64,000 bases of DNA from Mercenaria mercenaria. Its lineage: Eukaryota > Mollusca > Bivalvia > Venerida > Veneridae. Within the stretch, counting starts at the first letter, position 1. The number at the start of each line of letters is the position of its first letter. Below are positions 11,901 through 23,428 of the stretch, one piece after another. The position numbers were made by a program, and so were the translations under genes. Below the pieces are notes generated by a model. It was not told the origin of the DNA. It did no database searches and saw only the letters and a list, made by a program, of their open reading frames with translations. Location of the stretch: NCBI RefSeq assembly GCF_021730395.1, contig NC_069363.1, positions 45,561,001 through 45,625,000 on the forward strand. Reading direction: 5' to 3'.

Positions 11901-12979
11901 CAACCGTTGACGCAGCCAGATTTACAGTGACCACTTATCTGGTTGCAAGTATTTTTTAAGCATTTGCTACTACACGTCATTTCGCACAAGTTACCATAAC
12001 TGCCAGGAACACATCCATTTTCACAATGTCCGGATGTTTGGTTGCAAGTTCGGTTGAGACACAAATTGCTACAAGATGCTTCACACTTGGGACCGTGGAA
12101 GCCATAAAGGCAGCCATTATCGCAGTTACCTGATAGTTGGTTACAAGTGTTATTGTTACATGTACTTCTGCAAATCTCTTCGCACTTGTCACCATGTCGA
12201 CCAGGAATGCATCCATTCATACAATGACCTGTATATTGATTACAAGATTTGTTGGCACATGTTTCACTACAATTCTTTTCGCATATGTCGCCATACCAGC
12301 CAGAAATACAGCCGGCGTTGCAAGTTCCAGATTGTCTGTCACAGGATCTATTAAAACACGTGTTGCTGCAAGTGCCTTCACATGTGTAGTTATATCGGCC
12401 AGCAATGCAGCCAAATACACAGTCACCTGTGTGTCTATCACATCTTCTGGTTTTTGTTTCGTGATCGAGACAATTCTTATTGCATTTCTTGTCGCAGCGA
12501 GTGCCATAATATCCATCCATACAGTCACCTGGACAGCTACCGGTATCAATATCACATTCTACTTCGCCTTCTTTATCCGGGCGACAATTCCCACACTTCT
12601 TGTCGCAGTGTGTCAGTCTGCCGTAGAACTCTTTGGAACATTTCAAACAGGGACCATAGAATTGCGAGCAGTTTGAACAAGAACTGTAAGGTGGACAAAC
12701 TATGCAACATTCATCACCAACATTCTCTGCATAGCACCCTGTCAAGAGTGTTCCATGGGGAATGTACAATACGACACAACCAATTTTACACTTAGACCTA
12801 CACGAACTTCCCGAAGCATTTCCTTGGCACAACATGCATGCGTTATGTAATGAACATTCCACACAATGTTTAGGACACAAGTGAAAGTCCTCCATACTAA
12901 AAGAAATGTCCTTACAGTTGTAACACTCTGCGACATATGGACACGAAATACACAGTAGAAATTTTAAAACTGTAAACAT
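8952..12979 (-). CDS. MEGF/Draper-like EGF-repeat transmembrane receptor, complete (656 aa)
   Basis: Hand-built gene of four coding exons: 12979-11683, 10930-10828 (103 nt), 9809-9727 and 9439-8952; all junctions are GT/AG and phases match. Exon 1 starts at the first Met, followed by a hydrophobic run (FTVLKFLLCISCPYVA) usable as signal peptide, then about 400 residues of Cys-rich MEGF-type EGF units, many of the form CxxGCxxGxxGxxC. An upstream coding exon is possible because an acceptor-like ttcccag precedes the Met. Exon 2 holds the membrane segment (residues 444-465) and an RRKR stop-transfer. The tail has FYEEI (487-490), LYIEF (503-506) and C-terminal YIHP (651-654). By family, such proteins bind dead cells or microbes and drive engulfment; the ligand here is unknown. 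It is paralogous to the gene at 27173-35500. The donor of exon 1 (gtaatg) is the least certain junction. Confidence 0.85.
10150..10665 (+). mobile_element. tRNA-derived SINE, near full length
   Basis: Begins with a tRNA-like head carrying an A box (TTAGCTCAGTAGTGGGAGCG) and a B box (GGTTCGATCC) within 10158-10232. A central domain follows (cttcatgtgagaaagccattcagc..ggcttacggaagg), then a tail ending gacgttaaacccaacaaaa and A-rich repeats. It resembles the V-SINE/RUDI type of molluscan SINE, but the subfamily is not proven. It lies in intron 2 of the first EGF receptor gene, antisense to it. Fragments of the same SINE are at 21095-21215 and 25405-25565. Confidence 0.8.
10975..11350 (+). repeat. 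Copies C' and C of the CCGCTTAAGCC dispersed repeat family (longest copy)
   Basis: 11060-11350 is the best copy: aacagcagtctttaag, gggcggctctaaaa, cttggactcagtgttgtt, tctggtctgtatggatc, agaattccgcttaagcc, ggaggcgtggcgggtg, acctctcatgaacag, ttctatgcttccaaagg. A deleted second copy (10975-11068) abuts it on the left and repeats agaattccactaataagc and ttctatgcttccaaag. The block lies in intron 1 of the first EGF receptor gene. Confidence 0.7.
11425..11600 (-). mobile_element. Second type of tRNA-derived SINE
   Basis: On the minus strand the tRNA-like head at about 11524-11598 reads GGTGGTCTAGTGGATAAG (A box region) and GGGTTCGAGCCCC (B box). It is followed by a body (tctcatatgacacccgtactt, ctaggaagcagactt) unlike the SINE at 10150. 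The head alone could be mistaken for a tRNA gene, but the attached body argues for a SINE. It lies in intron 1 of the EGF receptor gene, same strand. Confidence 0.7.
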
Positions 12980-14393
12980 TCTAATGGCCTGGGAAGTAAG
13001 GTGACTTGATTCTCTCGACCCTAGGAAAATAAGATCAGTTCAAGGCTTGTCACGTATTCACTTTCCGTCAAGTCTTCTTACTAGTTTACTGAAAAATCAA
13101 AGTACATTTGTTCATCATTTTATCACCATAATGATTTTACAATATGAACATAATAAAACCAAGTTCACTATTAGTTTTATTTCCAGATCTGATTACTTCT
13201 GCCATGACAGCACCAACAGTTAAAATAATAGCATTTCAACTGATACGTAAGATTAGTATTTCCTTTTTATAGTATGATCGTTTTATTTCTACCCTCGTTA
13301 ACGACGAGCGGTACTGTAGTTTTAATTATTTCGAATGTTGTCATATCTACTAGCCGTTTACTGAGCTAATCAAAATGCGTACTAGTCATCGAGTTCACTC
13401 ATTTTAAAAGAATTATGAAAGCATTCAATAACTGTATCAAAGACGTATTTAATACATACCATCTTTATCATACTATGTCGTTATCCATTAAGAAAGCTCA
13501 TATCTTTATTGAAAATATACGCGTTCAATTGAATAGTAAAAATAGAAGTAATATGGAATTATAAAATAAGCAATCATTTTCCACTTTCCATTTATAATAA
13601 ACTTTGGATAACGCCTCATGTCCTTTAAAACGGAGTCCAATTTTACAATATGCGACGAGGAAATAAAATAACTTGTAACTGTGGATGACAAAGACTTTGT
13701 ATATGTAGAACATGAAAGCGAGTTTAAAGTTTCTTATGGCCCCATTGTACTAGTATTACTGGATGTAGTATACAGTTTTAGTCATTTTTCTTCATTTGTT
13801 TTCAAGGGAAGACTAGAAAAATTAACCGGATGCATAGATATGCACTAAAAAGGAATGATGATTCACCTTGGTCTTCTTTTACCAAATATGTTAAAGTATA
13901 GTCCAGCTTTGCAAAGTCAAAAATCACTTTTTTTATTACCGCGAAAACTCGTCTTTTGCAACTAAATTCGTAGTAGAACAATTCATCACGCGGCATGCTG
14001 CTAGTGTAAAACAAATCCGGATTCTGCATTCAGTCGTCAGCCCAAGCTATTTGCCTGAAACATTTGTCTTGACATAAACTTACACTTTTTATTAAAATAA
14101 AGGGACTTCGCAGAAATTTAAAAAAAGTGACTGTCTTAGGAACTGTTGTTCCAGCTTTGTATTATATTTGATCTGATTTACTGTTATGATTAAATTGAAA
14201 GCGGTGCCTTTAACAAGATTACAATATATTTGTCTTTCATCATTGCCTATTTACAGGAATGCTGCTGTGGAGAATATACAATTTTGTGAAACAGAAATAA
14301 GTTTCCATTGATTCACGAGCATAAACACGCCCTTGTTAATGTACGTAGTAAGAATGGAAGGAAATAACAAATAACAAGGAAGTTAAGTAATAT
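12980..14393. other. Upstream region of the first EGF receptor gene; nothing else recognised
   Basis: AT-rich. On the minus strand a possible splice acceptor (ttcccag) lies just above the start codon, so the promoter and 5' UTR may be further up. No TATA-type promoter can be assigned with confidence. Confidence 0.35.
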
Positions 14394-14425
14394 TTAAAGG
14401 TGGTCAATCACTTAAAAAATTTCAC
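14394..14425 (+). repeat. Terminus of a TTAA-type MITE
   Basis: TTAA followed by AGGTGGTCAATCACTT. This is the same terminal sequence as both ends of the element at 46273-46949. The opposite end was not found, so only a solo or truncated end is claimed. Confidence 0.45.
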
Positions 14426-14889
14426 TTTGATTACTTTAAGATTTAAACGAAACAGAACGGTCAGTTACAAAAAGCTAGACCCCAGAAATCATTATTTTAT
14501 TGTTTAAAACGCTTTTGCTGAAGATAATTAATATAACCTAAATTCAGATGATCAACTCATCTTCACAGCTATTATAAAAAAATATTATTTTAAAACGATT
14601 CAGAAGAGACGCTTCAGAGTAATACTATACTAGCTGAGTATAATAATAAAACGGTACAATTCTTACTTTAATGTTTGGCAGAAAGTGTAATACTAACGCC
14701 GGAAAAACCTGAGTCAAAGCAGCTTTATTTGCTTGGTTGACATATGGTAGGGGAGATAAGCTGTTGGATGCATAAGGTCGTAAAGTTGATGTGTGAACGG
14801 TATACATATAAACATTAACATAGATCAGAGTAAAATAAATACAATGGAGCTCATTTATTATCCGCACCATGTTCCACAGTTACAAGACA

Positions 14890-15410
14890 ATAAAATAAAA
14901 ATTACGCCGACAGGTGAATGCCTTACATACGTATTGGTTACAAACGTGTGACAATAACAGACGGCAATCGCTTTGACTTAGAAGAATCTATATTGATTAA
15001 TGGGCCAAAGAAACGTTACGTGTTTTTATCATATGACAAAAATACAGCAGAGACCTCTTTTGTAAGTTTAGGTTTTACATCAGGTTTTAACCATTATGTT
15101 TCGAAGCTAAGCTTTATAAAGTAGTAAACTTATACCCAGGAAGCATTGTACCGTTTTGCTGTCACAGTGGTGTCTTCGGCAAGTATCAGAACAGTTATAT
15201 TCGCAAACGTCCCGTATCAACATGGAACACAGCCAAAATAACCGTTCCCTGATCCTTTGTCGCATTTACTCAAGTTTGTATTTAAATCTGTGTCCAGATA
15301 TTTGATGTTGCATTAGTCGTTACAGTTACTACCAGAGTAACCAATGGCACAAGCGTTAGAACATTTTCCATTGTTAATGTCACATACTATAACTCCTTAA
15401 TAAAGATGAA
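14890..15410 (-). pseudogene. Relic of a third EGF receptor gene copy
   Basis: 15130-15410 (minus) matches the 3' part of EGF exon 2 of the second receptor (30650-30910) nearly base by base, from the exon end outward: gtaccgttttgctgtcac, tcttcggcaag, tcgcatttactcaagtttg, cagttactaccagagtaacc. The reading frame is broken by at least one stop and by frame changes, and key cysteines are lost. 14890-15120 matches the following intron (30326-30648: ccgacaggt, gaagaatcta..). The homology jumps directly to the intergenic match at 15385, so everything equivalent to 30.9-36.8 kb, including the signal-peptide exon, is missing. This host-gene relic was left by a segmental duplication. Confidence 0.8.
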
Positions 15411-16895
15411 AGTCACTTATGTCAAAATGGAAGAGATTTATGTCACTTGTCACACAAGTGGTCAATAAAATTCATTAATTTTTTATTATTGAATTGTCAC
15501 TTATGCGATCTCCAACAGATTAAAGAAAATTATATTCAATTAATGATATAAAATACATAACGAGATTTACATGTTTCGTAGAAAGTATATAGGGAGAAAA
15601 GCGGCCGCCGTAAAAAGACATCCCGTACTTGGATTCAGTGTTCTTATTAAGTACACACAATATCACTTTATCCCCTGCATGTTCGAAAGTTACAGTACTG
15701 TTAAAATTAAAGTGTCCACATCTTAGTCAATGCCTTACACACACAATGGTACCAAATAGCACGATACATGAAACATAAAATGCTTGCTACCATATTTCAA
15801 AAGACTTGGTAATATCGCGTGTTCTATTTCTGCACAAACATATTTTTGTATGAGGAGTGGTATGGGGATCAGAACTTCATACTTTATAGTACGAAATTAT
15901 TTCATCTTAACCACCATATCAAATGATGGTCAAGTCATATGAAAGTTTTGTATTTTCAAGGTGACAGAAATTGGTTCAGACATCTGTTTCACTTAAAATC
16001 GACTGTTTGTGGTGGTGTAAACAAAATACTTTGACAATACCTATATTGCCTTTTATATATATGTATATTGGCGTTCTGTTCTGACGTATCACACCTTGAC
16101 ATATCTCTATGATTTCCATAAACGGCAACTTAAGAACGTTCATAGGTGTCAGCTGTATTATTTATCATTACATTATAAACGAAGGACAATAAGAAATATT
16201 TGTTATATTCCATTTTATCTTCCAAGGCATATGTCAGGTATGAATTAATTGTATTTATGTGTCTTTGGAAAGCATGGTACACGTGCCTGCGAATAAAACA
16301 TACGGAACATTGTAAGGATCTTACATGCCTGCGGGTAGAATCTATAAGTAGGGTGAAATTCAAATTAAGGCGTTATCGAGTTTTTTTTATCCAAGTTGTC
16401 TCCAGGGTTGGGAAACCAGATGTGAGACAGGAAGACATGTAAAATCGTTTTTCTTGCCTGTCATGTTCAAAATAGATCGCAGTGACAAATAGATTTGGGT
16501 ATTTTCTTGCATTATGTATAATGTTTATGACGTTATAATAGTGCAGGTACTATATGACGTCAAATAAGTGCACGCTATTTTAGACAAAGTTTTTCCCTGA
16601 GGAAAGACATGAATATCTGTACCTGATGCGTATACTTTCCCCTCTAGGTAGGCAAGAAAAAATTGTCGCGGCAGCTTCATTACTCATCAGTGGTCGCAAG
16701 GGTATTTGAATGAAGCTATGACATTGCCTGTTATTATCAGCAGATTATTCCTGATTGATATAAAAATATAAGAAAAACATACTTAAATCTAAATATTAGA
16801 TACAGAACAATATAAACGCTGTGGGGTCACTATTTAATCCGTTTTTAATCCGCTCCGAACATGAAATTCATGTTCAAACTACTAAGCACAATGTT
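15385..16895. repeat. Segmental duplication, copy 1 (left part)
   Basis: Matches 36810-38245 in order and orientation: gtcacttatgtcaaaatgga, atgcgatctccaacagatta, aaggatcttacatg, tatccaagttgtctc, caaaatagat..gtgacaaatag, ctaggtaggcaagaaaa, agcagattattcctgattga, cgctccgaacatgaa. Matching ends near 16895. No coding potential is seen. A fragment of the CCGCTTAAGCC family (copy D) sits at about 15600-15650. Confidence 0.8.
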
Positions 16896-16899
16896 TTTG

Positions 16900-18300
16900 A
16901 TACGATATTGATGTCTTCATACTACTACGCTTGAATCCCGAGGTCAATCGTATTTTGACTGACATCATATTCTGAACTGTTGTCTTAAGAAGAACGTAAT
17001 CTTATAAGTAAGTGACCATATAATGTCAAAAAGAACAATGATGTTACAGTGGCCAGATGTTCAACATTTGCTACTTCTTCATGTTTTCATTATAACTAAA
17101 AAGTTTGACATAATTTGCTGAGTGGTGTTTGCAGCGCACCGTCTGTTGCATCTTTCCATAACAGTTTCAAATTGTGATGGGTGGGGGAGTGGGTAGGGGT
17201 CGGCCTTACGTTAGGTTATTGTTGCGTTTACCATAGCCAATTCTTCTTTGATATCTACTTTTACTTTTATTGTTTTAGTGGGCTGTGTCCTTTGAACGTG
17301 GCGTTTTTCCTTATGTTTTTTGTTTGTTTTGAGTTTGATCATGAGCGGTAATGGAAAACGCAACACGCACACGACCTACATCAAAGCTTTAAAAGAATGT
17401 TGAATGGGAGCCATGATCCAAAAGTGGACTAAGGACTGAAGTGAGTTGTTTTTTTTGACGCACATAATGGCACTTCAAGACTGTTGTTGTGAGGCGTAAA
17501 AAATTGTTAATTTCCGGTATCCTGACCTACCCTAAATTTTTAGCAATGTTTTTATGGACTTGGACAATATTTTTTTCAACTTTTTAACAAAAAGTTGCAA
17601 AACTGCACTTTCTATGCTTGAAACATGGTCAGTGATGTTAGAAATCAACTTACAGATGCTCTAAAGGCATAACCCCCTTATTTGTATTCATTTTTGACAC
17701 AAAGATAATTTCCGAAAAGTCTCACTTAATAAAAAAAATCAGAATTAATAAATTCCGACCTACCTACCCTAGTTTTGTTTAGCATGTTACCAGAAACAAA
17801 AAAATTTTTAGGCCTGATACTCAGATTACAAAAAAAAAAAATCGCAAACTTCCGACATCCTTTTCTTTCAGTCAGCTCCATTTTCATATCCCGTATGATG
17901 TTGTAAGTGTTATGTATATGCCAATAGTTTATTCATTATTCGTTTTTATATTTGTCATTGACGATTTTTCTTCCTTGTAACTATGTTTCAAATAAAATAT
18001 TTAAAACGTTTTCTTGAAGTATATTTTCCGGTATTATACAGTTACTCAAGGGAGACAAAGGTGAAATTCTCATGAAAATCAAACATAAGTTGTTTTTTTT
18101 TTCTGTTAAACGGCAGATTACGTGATTGGGAATAAGCTTTACAGTTTCACTTTTAACAGATATAAGAGCATGTAATAAAGTTGTCTCTACAAAGATTTTT
18201 ACAAGTGTATCTTTGTAATAGAAAATTTACATCATGATAATTTATTTTATTCTCTTTCTGCGGATACAAATGTATATTAGAACAAAGAAAAATATCAAAC
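16900..18300. other. No gene recognised; start of the segment absent from duplication copy 2
   Basis: AT-rich, with an internal near-repeat (ttccggtatcctgacctaccc near 17512 and attccgacctacctaccc near 17752). No open frame worth reporting. Confidence 0.4.
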
Positions 18301-18640
18301 AGGGAATGCCACGCACCAAAAGCGCAGCCTCCTCAAAACGAACCCCCCAGCACGCAAACGCGTGCACCACACACACACACACACTCAAAGCTTACACATC
18401 AGGACAAAACGAACAACACACACACACACTCAAAGCCAACACATAAGGACAAGACGAACAATAAGCAAACACACGCGCGCACACAAAGTCAACACACAAG
18501 GACAAAACGAACAAACAAAGGAACACAGTGGGGCACCGCCTTGGAACGGTCAGTGGCAAAAACACCACTGGGGAGCTTAAACCGGTTTATGGTGCGCACC
18601 CAACCTCACTCTTACCCCCACGGGTTGCCCATCTTAGGCA
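18300..18640 (+). repeat. CA microsatellite and ~50-bp minisatellite inside an interspersed repeat
   Basis: Three diverged units of the form caaagc..acacat.aggacaaaacgaaca, separated by CA runs (about 18387, 18431 and 18484), followed by cagtggggcaccgcc, ccactggggagcttaaaccgg and gggttgcccatcttaggc. The overlapping short open frames (18234-18713) are products of the repeat and are not called. It lies just beyond the stop codon of the cGLR gene and may form part of its 3' UTR. Confidence 0.6.
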
Positions 18641-18670
18641 TGATACTATGTTATATTTATGTCAAAATAG

Positions 18671-20140
18671 CTACAAGAGACTTGTTGCGTTCTGTCTAGC
18701 ACGAAACAGTTGACGGAGTTCTGCATATTTTTTGGAGCGAATAAGATATCGCCATTCAGGTACTAATACATCAAACAACTGAATTGCTGCTTTCCGAAGG
18801 TTTTCATTTAATGCCCATTTCCTGAATAAATCATGTATGAAAGAATTTTTCAATATTTGATTTCCACTGGCATCAATATATAAGTGCTGTATAACGATCA
18901 ATTCTTGCTTTTCAACTTGATCTCTCCACGTACCATAAAGTATCACCTTTTCTGGAATTGCGACCATACGTGAAATAAAGTTATACAAATTTGGAATCCT
19001 CAGGATAATAGCTCTTCCCTCTTCCAACAATTCAGAAAGCAACTGTTTGATGTTTTCCTTTTCCTGCCTGGACACAACAGCTCCGAGAAGATTTCTCTCT
19101 GGTATCATATAATTTGGTAAATGATTATTTTCGAAACAGGTTTTGATGAAAATCAGTGATGATTGCAACATGTTCAATATATGTTTCGGATTGTTTTCAC
19201 AGAAACGTGTTCTTTCTAGCAACCAGAAAACCACATTTTTTACAATATAAGAAGTAATTGCTTTACAAACTGGTTTTAAAAATTGTTTTGCAACTACTTT
19301 TAGCAAGACGTACATTTTTATCTGTACATCATTTAGAGTTGATACTAATTTCTTTTCAGCAGTAGTAAAACATATTCGCCATTCAAGGGTTTCATTTTCA
19401 CTTTGTTTATGCCCAACAGGCACAATATATCCTTCCATTTCCGAAATTTCCTTTACATTCTCGCTTGAAGGCCAACCACACAGTCTATCTCTGATTGTCC
19501 ACTTACGTAAGTATTCACCTCCATAGTAGTATACTGAAAATACAGCGTCTATTTCACAGTCATATGCCGACCATTTTATACAATTTGTTACAGCAGGACC
19601 ATTTTCTGACATACTGTATTTGGTGTCCAAACCATCATACCATGTTCTTGGCAAATAATCTCTTACTGCATAATTTCTTTTCCTTGTTTCTTCACTGGAC
19701 ATGTAATGGTACCCTAACTGAGAAATGTACATGCTTGGATTACCGAATAGAAACATCGAAATCGGATTGGCTGTATGCATGTTTATCAAAACTACTTTTG
19801 TGTACCCAGGAGCTGTATCAGTGTAATCAGATTGGAGTAGAGTTAAATGTCTATCGACACTTGCCTCGTCTAGACATATTACATCATTAAAAACTAGCAT
19901 CTGGTCCATATCACTCCTAGATGTATTGACACCTTCACCAAAGCTGCCAACACTTAAAACTGTCATTGGCAAGCCATTCCTTTCAAGATCAGCAGAAAAT
20001 CTCTCCAATATGGAATCCAAGCATTTTGATCTAGCTGATATATTTATTTGTTTATATCCAAGAATATCAAGTGCATAGCAAATTAACAGAGATATATATT
20101 TATTTTCTTCACAAGACATGGTTTTACTACAGGAGAACAA
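18671..20140 (-). CDS. Mab-21/cGAS-like receptor (cGLR) nucleotidyltransferase, single exon (489 aa)
   Basis: Encodes a Mab-21-family protein. Seen: the nucleotidyltransferase helix motif GSFGEG (65-70) with the paired acidic residues SDMDQM (D77, D79), a possible third acidic residue in EIDAVFS (D198), then the Mab-21 signatures GWPS (222-225), VPVGHKQ (240-246), EWRICFTTAEKKLVSTLND (253-271), QIKMYVLLK (273-281) and SYIVKNVVFWLLE (297-309). No cGAS zinc-ribbon insert or transmembrane segment is evident. By family, cGLRs sense double-stranded RNA or DNA in the cytosol and make cyclic dinucleotides that activate STING; bivalves have expanded sets. Whether this one is catalytic is inferred from the retained acidic pair. 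It is uninterrupted, consistent with the intron-poor bivalve family. It sits in a stretch missing from the other copy of a local duplication. Confidence 0.88.
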   Translation of the reverse strand: MFSCSKTMSCEENKYISLLICYALDILGYKQINISARSKCLDSILERFSADLERNGLPMTVLSVGSFGEGVNTSRSDMDQMLVFNDVICLDEASVDRHLTLLQSDYTDTAPGYTKVVLINMHTANPISMFLFGNPSMYISQLGYHYMSSEETRKRNYAVRDYLPRTWYDGLDTKYSMSENGPAVTNCIKWSAYDCEIDAVFSVYYYGGEYLRKWTIRDRLCGWPSSENVKEISEMEGYIVPVGHKQSENETLEWRICFTTAEKKLVSTLNDVQIKMYVLLKVVAKQFLKPVCKAITSYIVKNVVFWLLERTRFCENNPKHILNMLQSSLIFIKTCFENNHLPNYMIPERNLLGAVVSRQEKENIKQLLSELLEEGRAIILRIPNLYNFISRMVAIPEKVILYGTWRDQVEKQELIVIQHLYIDASGNQILKNSFIHDLFRKWALNENLRKAAIQLFDVLVPEWRYLIRSKKYAELRQLFRARQNATSLL

Positions 20141-21095
20141 TGATTGTCACTAACATGTTTGTTGATAATACTGTAATACAGTATCCGGTTTCCGGATCAT
20201 ATCTGAAACATTGTATAACAATACTCAAGTTGTAATGCGAGTATCAGTACAGACACAGTGTATACCAGGCAAATTGTTTGTCATTTATTTCCACCTGCAC
20301 AAAGAACACATGTAGTGCATGCGAACCATTTCAATAACGTAACTTAATATAGCGGAGCAATTTCAGTTATAAAAGTGACATGGAAGTTAATAAATCAAGA
20401 CGAAATATGAACCCCTAACACTCCCACTGGTACATTTAGGCTAGATGTATTTTCTTGTTAGTTTTATTGACAGAATGTTACAAAAATAATTCCGCTGTCA
20501 TCAAAGACGAAATTAGATTAAAGGGTCTTTAGGCATAAAATAAGAGAGATTATTCAAATAAGAAACATATAAAAATTGATGGCGGCTTTCATTTCAGAAT
20601 GCCAAACAAAGTGGTTACAGATAGGGCATTTATTAGTACTGATGAGTAACACACAAGATAAACTCTTCCCGGGGATGATATCATCAATGAAAAGCCAACA
20701 TGGCTTTTTAAACAGAACCAGTTTACGTTTACATATTCTTATTTGTGTTGCTTCTCATTGTTTTTTCTATTTCATGAAACTTTTGTACCAAATGACTTAA
20801 ATAAACTCTGAAGAGTGGTTGTTTTTATCGAAAAGGGACTACTTTTGCATGGCTCGTAGAATTAAACCTGTCAGTTATGCAATTATACAAACCAATTGAA
20901 CCTGCCATAAATTAGAGAAAAAAAATGTAAACCTGAAGAAACAAAAATATTAAATTTTTAATTGGCGATGTAAAGGCTGCTACAGACGAGAAAATGTAGA
21001 ACAAGAATTCAGATACATTTTTTCTTTTATTTGCAAATGTACAAATTGAGTTTCTTCCCAATTTTTGAGGAGCTCATCAATACGATTATAGGTCA
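20141..21095. other. Upstream region of the cGLR gene; no other gene recognised
   Basis: AT-rich. The 74-codon plus-strand open frame at 20576-20800 shows no domain. No promoter element can be placed confidently. Confidence 0.35.
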
Positions 21096-21215
21096 TAAGT
21101 CTACATTCGAAGGTGCCGCTACGGGCATTGTTTCATCACGGGCGGGAATCTGTGTAACACTTATGACGTTTCATAAGCCAGTTAGATGGCTTCCTCACAT
21201 GAAAGAATTCTAAAT
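21095..21215 (-). mobile_element. SINE fragment (same family as 10150-10665)
   Basis: On the minus strand this reads gaattctttcatgtgaggaagccatctaactggcttatg, then a cccgcccgtgatgaaac match, corresponding to the central domain of the full SINE. The tRNA head and tail are absent. Confidence 0.65.
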
Positions 21216-23428
21216 CTTAAATGAGGTTTTGAAACCACAGTAGTAAAGGGCTGAATCGTGTTTATATCATGATACAGGATATCTTCGTGTTTTCAATATT
21301 AACAGTCTTTCGTTTAAAATATTAAGTACTATATTTTTAAGTTAAGATATTTTCTGTATTGACATAAAAGATCTAATTTAAAATTGGAAAAGACTTTGCA
21401 TTTCATGTATATTCAGCTAGATGAAATTCCAGCCGTATAAGAATGTTGTATTATTTCAAACATTTAACACCTGTGAGATTATTGGTGTTGGACGCCTTAT
21501 TTGGTTCGTCTGGACCAGCCTTTATGTTCCGTATTGTTAAAATCATGTTACACATTTCCTGTTGTAACTGTTATTTTTTAGAAGATGAAATAAAGAGTAT
21601 TTTAAACATTAAAGTATTTTGTTCCTCTCCACGGAAAGTAGTGGATATCCCTGCATATGATACAAATTTTTCCTTGAATGCAACAGGCAATTAAAGACAA
21701 GGAAATTTAGGGGTACATCGCCCATTAAAAATGAACTATCAAACCAAATTTCCCCGTCTGTACATTACTAATGTCATTCACTGCGTGCAACGGAACATGC
21801 TCTATTATCCAGACTTCCCAGAATGATAAACCCTATCATCCTAAGTTATCCATTTAAAATGTTCTACTTGAACGAAATTCCACAACAGATAAGGGTTTTC
21901 AACGAGCACTTTTCAAACACCACGTAAAATAACATCATTGTCCTGATAATCAATAGAGCACACACCTAGCTGACAAACAGTAACACAATGGCAGTCCTAG
22001 CGCGCAGTAAGAAATCGGGTATCTAACGGCTAATTTTCTAATTTATGTCTTGCATACGATGTTAAACATCATTAGGCTTAAAGACAAGCTGTCAGGGAAT
22101 GTGACACGACCTATTATACATGGATTTAAAGGTATTTTAATCTTTTACTCAATACTTGCTAGTCCGTTTATTTTCATTTTTGACTGTATAGAAGTGTTTG
22201 AATAAACGGCACAAATCTCAGCTAAATGGATAAATGTGCTAAGAAATAGAGACATTTGCTCTCCAGGTGCACCCATCGTTTTCATTCAGTTCGTTATATA
22301 ACGGGTAGAAATTTAAATCATATTTACAAGACCGGAAATTTATACAATCGGCCATATTTCTCCACCTGTTCCGCGTAAAATACACCGCTCAAACAACGCT
22401 GGAACCTTTTGATCTGATAAAGCTATGGCCACTGTCCTGACGGCATTTCTGCCTTGATAACATACGTACAAATTGTTTATTTCACCCGATCCATTCTCAA
22501 AGTACTTTGAAAAACATGTATTTACCTTTAAATCCTTGTATGGTCACATTCCCTGGCAGTTTGTCTATAAGCTGTTGAAAATACCCAAACGATGATTTAC
22601 ATTGTATGCAAGACCGCATATTAGAAAATTCGCCATTAAATACCAAGTTTCTTTACCAAGAATCCTTACTGTGCGCAAGGGCAGCCATTGTGTTACTGTT
22701 TACCGGCTACCTGTGGTAGCAGTTGGTTGTTTCCAGACTAAGACTAAAATAAAGGTAAGTGTCAAAACTGAAGGCCCTGTCTTCCTTCAAAATGATTTTG
22801 AATGCGGATTTTGTGCTTTGATGCTGTAGAATGGACATTTTAAAAAACTTCTGACAAGCATTCGGGTGATATAAACGGAATTAGTGTCATGAAGTTGGTC
22901 ACATGCGAAACTGCGAAAGTTGATTGCTGGCTGTATGTGCAAATGTCAAAACAACAGAGGCCTAATTCAGCAAGGAGTACTGAAAAAAGTAATCGGTTGA
23001 CAGATAATTTTGTTATGCTGAGTAAGTACTGGAGAGGTTTGTGTGCAAGGCACTGTGCATTGTTGGACTCCTGCTTTTCCCCTAACTTTTTTCCAGCGGG
23101 CCAAATATGGTTATAATTTGGAAAATTGGACCATATTTTGGCGAACCTAGGTTTAGCTTTAACTTTTAGCTACGTATGGACTACAGAGTCTTATAAATGG
23201 CATTATTTCGAATGGATTTGAAGAAAGCATACAAATACATGATAACTGTATGTTTTATTTCTTTCAGATCTCTTTGTTTAGTAGATTGTACTGAATCGAA
23301 GGAAGGCGATCTCTGGCCAGCTTGCGAAAATTCCAAAAACTGGCATCTGTTTCATGTGCACTCTACTGATTACCAGCGACGGAAGCAAAATATGCGCATG
23401 CGCAGATCATGTTTGCTGCCCATGTTAT
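21216..23428. other. No gene recognised
   Basis: Several 75-86-codon open frames on the plus strand, none with a recognisable domain or splice context. This is the right part of the segment (about 16.9-23.4 kb) that has no counterpart in duplication copy 2. Confidence 0.4.

Noticed and set aside
11977-12555. Minus-strand open frames of 79 and 112 codons in another phase of the EGF exon
   Set aside because: Frame-shifted shadows of the EGF repeats; the called frame explains the cysteines and joins the downstream exons.
12137-12676. 179-codon plus-strand open frame
   Set aside because: Lies antisense to the Cys-rich EGF exon; long antisense frames are expected from its codon pattern (TGT/TGC repeats). 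No domain or splice context.
18234-18713. Overlapping plus-strand open frames with TH-rich peptides
   Set aside because: Produced by CA microsatellite and minisatellite units.
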